Origin: Hemileia vastatrix
Lineage: Eukaryota; Basidiomycota; Pucciniomycetes; Pucciniales; Zaghouaniaceae
NCBI GenBank assembly: GCA_030280995.1
Contig: JASXTE010000015.1
Coordinates: forward strand, 23,433,501 to 23,497,500
Direction: 5' to 3'
Length of the DNA stretch: 64,000 bases
The position numbers and the translations under genes are program-made. Positions 57,177 to 64,000 of this stretch are shown piece by piece. Each line of letters starts with the position of its first letter. Within the stretch, counting starts at the first letter, position 1. The notes beneath the pieces were generated by a model, which ran no database searches, had not been told where the DNA came from, and saw only the letters and a program-made list of their open reading frames with translations.

Positions 57177-58481
57177 TTTGAGTTACGGAAGGACAGGATC
57201 CTTTATAAATTACCAATGTCTCTGAGAGACTTGATAGTGGCTAGGACTGAGTTCTCCAGAGAACCCTCTTCTTTCAATAATACTTGCAATGAGATCCTTC
57301 TAAACAACAAGTATGATGCCAGAAAATTCATTCCTAGGACTGCTTTGGAGAAACCCTCCACTTACCAACTGAAACCTCTGGAAAAGTTTGGGAAGCCTTC
57401 TGCCCCTGTTGCACTTAAAAAGTATGCAACAAACACTTGTTTCAAGTGCAATAAACCTTGGCAGAAGGGCCATGTTTGTGATAAGAAGATAAATCTTGTA
57501 GAACAAACAGAGGAGCAGGCTGATGACACAGTAGCACTGGATGATACTTCAAGTGATTGTGCCAGCAATATTTCATATGAATCTCAACAAGAAATCATGA
57601 TTCTGGAAGAGGATATTCATTATTTAAATACTATTGATATTGATAATAATGATTTATCTACAGTTGAAGATGCTGAGATCATAAAGAACATTGAAGATAG
57701 CTCAATTGTTATTGCTCCTCTCAAGGCACCAGTATTGATCAATGGAACCAGCATTGAATTTGTTCTGGATTCTGGAGCTGGAGGAAGTGTAGTATCTGAA
57801 AGAGCACTTGCTTCAGTAGATCAAGACTATAAATCAAAACTGATGCCTATCATTTCTGAAAATTGGAAAGGGTATGGCTCTGTTTTATCCCCCATTGGTC
57901 AATACAAAGCCACAGTGTTTTTTAAATATAACCATGGTTTTGTAAGAGCTATTTGTGATTTTGTTGTCATGAAAAATGATAACTTGAGCAATTGGTTTAT
58001 TGTAGGGAATGATATTTTAACCAAGTATGGCATAAAATTGGATCCTTCAAACCAATGTTTCACAATGGGGATGGATGCGAAGAGAAAATTCAATATTTCC
58101 TCCCCTAAAAGATTAGTAAAACCAGAATTGAAAACATGTGATTCTGTGGTTCAGTATAAAGGAAGATCTACAAAAGAAATGCATGCCCTTATGTCTGAAA
58201 TTGACAATGCCACTTTTGGAGAACAACTTTCTGATGAGGATAAAGATTCCATCATTAACTTGATAAAGTCTTTTCCTATGGCCTTTGCTCATGGGTCAGA
58301 TGAGCTGGGATTAGTTAAAGAAGAAATGAAACTTTCATTGTCTTGTTCATTGACTGATATACCACCTAGTTTAAAGAAGAAGCCTTATCCTGCTTCTCCC
58401 ACAAAGAGAGAAGATATTGAAGACAATATCTGTACCCTTTTAAAAATGAATATTATTGAAAAGGTAGTTGAAACACCTTAA
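57177..58481 (+). pseudogene. nucleocapsid and aspartic protease of copy C
   Basis: The 57216-58481 frame is open. A zinc knuckle CFKCNKPWQKGHVC at 57440-57481 has all four metal ligands. An acidic linker follows, then the retropepsin core FVLDSGAGGSVVS with D-S-G active site at about 57765-57780, and NDNLSNWFIVGNDILTKYGI. The end (57970-58470) joins to RT via SPTKREDIEDNICTLLKMNI. A TAA at 58479 then interrupts the entry into RT; copy D has Lys there. Without the stops this would be one continuous pol frame. Confidence 0.88.
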
Positions 58482-59475
58482 TATTGTGTTATCTCATTTG
58501 TCCTAATTTCTTATGAGAAAGATAAAGCCAGGTTATGTAATGATTATAGAGCACTTAATACTTATACTGTTGATGATATCTATCCTTTACCTAGAATTAG
58601 CTCTATACATGCTACCTTACAGGGTGCTAAATATATCAGCTGTTTGGATGGTAACAAGGGATATCACCAGGTACCTGTTGAGAAAAATTCTCAAAATTTT
58701 CTGATGATTGCTACTCATATGGGTATTTGTAAGTATTTTAATATGCCATTTGGCCCTAAAAATGCCCCTTCAGTTTTCCAAAAAGTCATGGATAACACAT
58801 TCCATAAAGAGATAATTGAAGGATGGCTGATGGTTTATATTGATGATATCATTATATTCTCAAAAACATTTGAGGACCATCTCAACCACCTGTGTAAAGT
58901 GTTCCAGAAAATGGATGAGATAAATATGAAACTTGCTTTAAAGAAATGTAAATTTGTTTTCCATTCTTTAAAAGTTCTTGGTCATTTTGTTTCAGGCTTA
59001 CAGATATGTGTTGACCAAAACAAAGTGGCAGCCATACAACAGGTGAAGGCTCCTACTACAGTTAGAGAGCTCCAGAGTTTTTTGGGAATGTGTGGATACT
59101 ATAGACAGTATATTAAAAAATTACCAAGTCATAGCTTTACCCCTTATCAAATTAACTAGAAAGGATGTTGCTTCTGTCTGGAATAGTGAAATACAAAGAT
59201 CCTTTGACACTATGAAACACTGTTTGATGTCAGCACCTATTCTTGCTTTACCTGACTTTAATCAACCATTTGTTTTATATACTGACACCAATTTTATTGG
59301 TCTTTGTGCTGCCCTCCATCAAAAACAAGTGATAAATGATAAAGTATCAAAAGTATTAATTTGTTATACTTCAAGAACCTTGAGAAATAGTGAATTGAAA
59401 TATGGTGCTACTCAATTGGAATGTTTAGCTGTAGTGTGGGCTCTAGAGAAGCTACATTATTACATAGATGACCAG
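58482..59475 (+). pseudogene. reverse transcriptase and N-terminal RNase H of copy C
   Basis: RT motifs in order: LCNDYRALNTYTVDDIYPLP, CLDGNKGYHQVPVEKNSQ, MPFGPKNAPSVFQKVMD, the catalytic MVYIDDIIIFSK (YIDD at 58836-58847), LALKKCKFVFHSLKVLGHFV and ELQSFLGMCGYYRQYIK. A one-base slip in an A run near 59115 shifts the frame. RNase H starts with FVLYTDTNFIGLCAALHQ and ELKYGATQLECLAVVWALEK. The frame stops at 59475, where a solo LTR has inserted after HYYIDDQ. Confidence 0.9.
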
Positions 59476-60603
59476 TGTCGGTCAGTCGTCTAGAAGAGAT
59501 AAGAAAAGAGGGAAGAAGAGAGAGGAGTACAAGAAAGAAATAGTGATTGAAAAAAGAAATAAAAACAAATGGAATTATTTAATCTATTGAAGAGAAAGCA
59601 ACGACGAGTGATTTGAGAGGTGACACAAAATTGGTTTTATTAATATTAATATTATTTCAAGTAAGGGTTCTGCGCGGCAAACACTTTAATTACTATCAGA
59701 CTTAAGGCAACATTTTAATTGTTATATAGAATTTTTAATTAGATTGTAATACTAATAAAAAATAATAATAAACGTAATAAAATTAAATTTAAATTGTTGA
59801 GTGTATAGTAAGTGATGAGCTACAGGGGATTATCCAAGGCCTTTTTATAGGCAATGGGTCCTCTGAAGCGCTACTATATTTGTAAATACAAGAATTATAA
59901 TAGAATGAAACAAGAATATAAAAGAATAAGTAAAACATAACAATTTAGAGAAAAATATGAAACAAATAATTAAAAACCCCAATTAAGAATTCAATTTTCC
60001 CACAATTAATTCCCAAATCAGTAAGTAAAAATAGTAAATAACTAAACAAGCCTGGGACATATGGACTATGAGAAAAATAATTCAAAACAGATTGTACGGT
60101 CTGATTTAAGGATTTTTAAGTGAAACAAATGATATTGTTACGCAACAAAATATGTAATTAATCTCAATTTAGTATAAATTAATTAATTGTTTTTCCTGAC
60201 ACACTTAAGGGTCAAAAGAAGCGTCATTAATTATTTTTTAATATTATATGAAAGGTGTTATTTAATAATAAATTTAAATAATTAATTTAATTATATTATA
60301 AGTCAATTTTACACTTATAATTATAATATATGTTTTTAATTAATTAAATATAGATTTATAATTATTAAATACATAAAAATATGCCATTATTTGTAGAATA
60401 TAAAATATATCATAATTTAAATGTATAAAAATTTATATAAACAATAAAATTAATATAACACTTATATGTAATAAGATACTTATATAATTTTATTATGCAA
60501 TAAAATATTAATTTATATACATTAAATACAATTCTTACGCCCTCTTTCAGGTATTATAAGTTAACATATCATTTACTGCACTCCTGGAATAGCCTGGCTG
60601 ACA
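59476..60603 (-). mobile_element. solo LTR (1128 bp) inside RNase H of copy C, minus orientation
   Basis: Plus-strand ends TGTCGGTCAGTCG and CTGGCTGACA, flanked by ACCAG at 59471-59475 and 60604-60608. Removing it and one ACCAG rejoins the RNase H frame across the gap. Read on the minus strand it starts TGTCAGCCAGGCTATTCC, the same family as 33268-34566, and has its TATA box at 59849-59841. Younger than copy C by position. Confidence 0.93.
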
Positions 60604-60608
60604 ACCAG

Positions 60609-62412
60609 AAATTTGAACTTTTCACTGACTGCAGTGCAGTTAAATCCCTTTTAAACTTGAAAACACCTAACAGACATATGTTCAGATGGCAGTTAGCTGT
60701 TCAAAAAATACAGAGGGAGAATGAAAATTATTCATAGGGCTGGTATTGCTCACTCAAATGTGGATATGTTATCAAAGTTACCTTTACCAAATGATGACTC
60801 TAATCCTGCTTCTGATCCTGAGGATGAAATTATTCATATTCATGGGATATATGTGGTTGATATGGAGGAAGAGCTATTACAGCTTATTCTGGATTCATAT
60901 GATAAGGACACTGACTTGAAAAAGTTATGCACCATATTAAATGATCCAAAGAATGCTTCAATACAAGCATTAATTAAAACCCTTTTACCAAAGTACCAGA
61001 AGGCTTTGGAAAAAGGTAAATTTTCTATAGATGAAGTATATCTATATTATAGAAGGAAGTTGAGTAATGTTATTGTTATTCCTCCTTCAATGAAAGAAAT
61101 CATCTTGAAAATTTGTCATGATGAAATATTAGCTGGACATTTTGATCTTGAAAAAACAATGATCAGAATTAAGAACACTGCTTGGTGGGTTAATATGTCT
61201 GAAGACACAAAATTATATGTTGAATCTTGTGATTCTTGCCAAAAATCAAAAAGATTGACTGATAAGAGAGCTGGATTAATGCAACATATTAAACCTCCTG
61301 ATGTACCATGGCAGATAATAAACATGGATTTTGTAACAGGATTACCTATTGCTGGAAAAGGCAGTTATAACTCTTGTTGGGTTATTGTGGACAGATTCAC
61401 TAAAATGTGTAAATTTATCCCTACTCACAAGGATTTTTCAACTAAAGAATTAGCTTTCTTATGGTGGTCTCATATGTTTAATACTGCTGGTTTTCCTAAA
61501 GCCATAATCTCTGACAGAGACCCTAAATTTACTTCTGAATTTTAGATGTCTCTGATGGATTTTTGTGGTTGTGATCTGAAACTTTCTACTGCCTATCACC
61601 CTCAGACTGATGGCTTAGCTGAAAGAATGATTCAGACTTTAGAGGACATGATAAGAAGGTATTTTGCCTTTGGCCTTGAGTATAAAGATAATGACAGATT
61701 CACTCATGATTGGGTTACCTTACTTCCTGCGTTGGAATTTGCTTATAATAGCACTGTTCATTCTGTTACTCAAAGAAAGCCTTTTGAGCTCTGGCTTGGA
61801 TATGTTCCAAATACTCCTGCCCGAATTCTCAATAACAAAATACCTAAATTGGATATACATCCTGGTGTAAAGTCTTTTCTTCAAATGCAACAACTTTGCA
61901 GAAATCATGCTCAACAATGTATTGAAAAATCATTTGAATATGAGAAGAAGAGATGGGACAAATCCCATAAAGAATACACTTTTAAAAAGGGTGATGAAGT
62001 GTTGATTTCTACAGTCCACTCTAACTTACAAGGTAATAGCAAATTGAAAGATCCATTTGTTGGTCCATTTGTTGTCAGAAGAATGATTGTAGATAATGCA
62101 GTTGAGGTTATTTTGTATTCTCCATATGACAGAAAGCATCCTGTTTTTCCAATATCTCTTCTGAAACCTTACACATCCAATAGTGATTTATTTCCAAAAA
62201 GGAGGGGAAGACCAAAGAAAACCCCAAATGAAATCAGTGAAACAGCAGAAATTGAAAAAATTCTAAATGACAGAATAGTCACTGCTGAAAAAGGTACAGA
62301 ATACTTATTGAGATTCAAGAATAAATCATCTGAATATGATTCTTGGATACCTGGGAAGGAGATATCTAATCTTCCTACTCTACTAAAAAAGTATAAAAAG
62401 AAAAAATCATAG
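60609..62412 (+). pseudogene. C-terminal RNase H and integrase of copy C, with AT-hook and chromodomain
   Basis: RNase H resumes FELFTDCSAVKSLLNLKTPN and, after a frameshift near 60706, MKIIHRAGIAHSNVDMLSKL. Integrase: zinc-binding CHDEILAGHFDLEKT / CDSCQKSK; catalytic core with INMDFVTGLPIAG (Asp), IISDRDPKFTSEF (Asp) and TDGLAERMIQTL (Glu); a TAG at 61543 lies between the last two. The tail has GDEVLIS, VGPFVVRRM (GPY/F) and HPVFPISLLKPY. An AT-hook KRRGRPKK comes next, then a chromodomain: AEIEKILNDRIVTAEKG, EYLLRFKNKSSEYDSWIP. This is the best-preserved coding stretch outside IMPDH and the copy 1 transposase. Confidence 0.92.
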
Positions 62413-62430
62413 CATTTTTTTTATTGTTTT

Positions 62431-62446
62431 TTTTAGAGTGAGGGAG
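62431..62446 (+). other. polypurine tract of copy C
   Basis: AGAGTGAGGGAG directly before the 3' LTR, the expected plus-strand primer site. Confidence 0.7.
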
Positions 62447-63255
62447 TGTCAGCCAGGCTACTAGACTCACCCAGTAAAATAATTGATTATCTTACTGAAG
62501 TGAAGCCATGCCTTTTTAATACTTATTAATAAAATAATTAATTATTTAAGCTACTTATGTATTACTTAAAAGTAACTAGTTAAGTACATTAAGAAAGGTA
62601 GATGATTAATAAAAGATAATAAGTACCTGTCCCATACATATTTTATTCCCTAACATCGGTGATCAATCATACAAAGGAGTAGGAATAAAATTAGTATTAA
62701 AAAATAATTAAAAATTCTAAAAAACTCAAATTCTTTTATTAAGAATTGTAAATACCGTTGAATCTACATTTTAAAATCAAATTTTTAGTATTAAATGTGA
62801 CAATCAAGAGAAACTTAAGTTTTATTTCAAATAATACTGATATCTTCCTTGACGCTCCATTTAGTATAGATTCTATTATTTCACATACTTTCTTTTATTT
62901 AACTTTTCCCTCTCATACTCTTGTATTAGGAGATATTAATCCCGTGTTTTGTTTTCTCACATTTTGCCTATAAAAGGCCCCTCCTTTTTGTGCTTTTCCG
63001 TCATTCCTTTACTACATTATTTTATTACAATTACAAACATAAAAACTTATTCCTATATTTTATAACATTAGTATTTACAATAACGTAACTCTGATCTATA
63101 AATTATATCAATATTTTAAATCTACCTCTTTTATTTGAGTTAATAAATCACTTTGATAAAGGAATACGTACCACTTGTTGAGAATCCATTATAACCCGTA
63201 AAATCCTTGTAAAAACCCCATACCAAATCTTCTAGACCAAAAGGGGACCTTGACA
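62447..63255 (+). repeat. 3' LTR of copy C (809 bp)
   Basis: Colinear, same length, with 53563-54371; about 19 substitutions by eye and no indels. Ends GGACCTTGACA before ATTTA. Confidence 0.95.
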
Positions 63256-63260
63256 ATTTA
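63256..63260. repeat. target site duplication ATTTA, right of copy C
   Basis: Matches 53558-53562. Confidence 0.92.
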
Positions 63261-64000
63261 CCTGTGCAATCAATATTTTATCTATCAACAATTTTAACTT
63301 GCACATTAAATAAAGAAACTAGTTTCTTCAGGTCACAATACTATAGCGTATATCTGGAAAGATTTCAAAATTGACAGGAAATAAAGCAGCAGACCTTGAA
63401 ATTAGAATGAAATGAAAGAAGCCTTGCAAAAATAAAAATAAAATAAAATAAAATAAAAATTGTCAGGCTAAGGTCAAGTACAATGACGTGAACTAGCTTG
63501 AATAGTCAGTTGTCTAGAAGATTTTAATGGTCCTATATGAATACTGTAGTATTAATCCACTAATTTGTAAAATAAAATCAAATGTAAAGGTCTCAGTAAT
63601 ATAATTCTCACTATTCTTATATATGGCTTACAATCTTTGTAGTTGGTAAAAAAATAGATTATATAAATTCAAATACTATTCAAAAGTCTTATAAAAGTAC
63701 TAATTGATATGTATTGTAATTGATTTGGTTATATTGGTTAAATTGTAATGATAAAGAATGTAGAAACAAGACCCAAAAACCTCCTCCTTTTATACACACT
63801 GAGTTCCCCAATAAATCCCTTGATATACCATCCAATACACAGTTAATGACGCCTCAAAACAACTAATAGACCTTCCCATCAACATCCCTAGTGACCCATG
63901 ACATAATTAGACAAGTAACAACTGCCAAAATACTGTAATAATAAGGGAGATCCATCAAAATTAAAGAAAAAGACAAAAAGAGAGTATATGCGTATAAAAC
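63261..64000. other. no recognisable gene
   Basis: AT-rich flank with a short (AAAAT)n run near 63430-63460. Continues the pre-insertion sequence of 51461-53557. Confidence 0.5.

Larger units (their letters stand above)
53563..63255 (+). mobile_element. Ty3/Gypsy retrotransposon copy C, full length, inactivated
   Basis: Complete element of 9.7 kb, about 8.6 kb without the nested solo LTR. It has two 809-bp LTRs, a leader, gag, protease, RT, RNase H, and integrase with AT-hook and chromodomain, and a purine tract before the 3' LTR. Flanking ATTTA proves a single integration. Pol order (PR-RT-RH-IN) defines Ty3/Gypsy. Inactivating changes: several gag frameshifts; stops at 57174, 58479 and 61543; frameshifts near 59115 and 60706; and a solo LTR in RNase H. 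The LTRs differ at about 19 positions by my count (about 2%), so the insertion is not ancient. Confidence 0.95.

Overview
The window looks like a transposon-dominated, AT-rich stretch of a fungal nuclear genome, most likely a basidiomycete and plausibly a rust-type fungus with a large repeat-rich genome. The grounds are one ordinary intron-rich fungal housekeeping gene (IMP dehydrogenase, eight exons, short GT-AG introns), Ty3/Gypsy elements of the kinds known from basidiomycetes, and Tet-like dioxygenase genes carried in DNA transposons. The lineage is inference; no marker here fixes it. Nothing looks bacterial, so operons and ribosome binding sites do not apply.

Layout. 1-3775: 5' part (gag to early reverse transcriptase) of a decayed minus-strand Ty3/Gypsy element. 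3776-6280: mostly featureless, with a coding remnant, a Harbinger end fragment and three inverted CCAAT boxes. 6281-6772: a roughly 490-bp TAA trinucleotide array ending 36 bp before the IMP dehydrogenase start codon. 6809-8983: the IMP dehydrogenase gene, the only convincing host gene. 9450-21811: a nested stack. An old minus-strand LTR holds a TIR element with an 8-bp target duplication, which holds two PIF/Harbinger elements of different subfamilies. Both Harbingers contain nearly the same 2.3-kb block with a decayed Tet-like 2OG-Fe(II) dioxygenase gene. A third, truncated Harbinger lies beside the stack.

21812-28116: low-complexity DNA, a chromodomain Ty3/Gypsy fragment, a 20-bp AT-rich tandem repeat and another Ty3/Gypsy integrase fragment. 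28117-49262: a small MITE, then two related Ty3/Gypsy copies (A and B) in tandem, LTR-internal-LTR(truncated)-internal-LTR. They are interrupted by a solo LTR and two CACTA-type MITEs, and both carry an antisense cysteine-rich ORF between pol and the 3' LTR. 49345-51460: a fourth Harbinger fragment and a third CACTA MITE. 53558-63260: a complete but inactivated Ty3/Gypsy element (C) with 809-bp LTRs, an ATTTA target duplication, an AT-hook and chromodomain on its integrase, and a solo LTR inside its RNase H.

Function. IMP dehydrogenase makes XMP for guanine nucleotide synthesis. Everything else is mobile DNA, almost all inactivated by stops, frameshifts or insertions; the Harbinger transposase at 16096-17433 is the main ORF that still looks intact. 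The most interesting signal is the transposon-borne Tet-like dioxygenase cassette shared between two Harbinger subfamilies, because this enzyme class includes DNA base oxidases.
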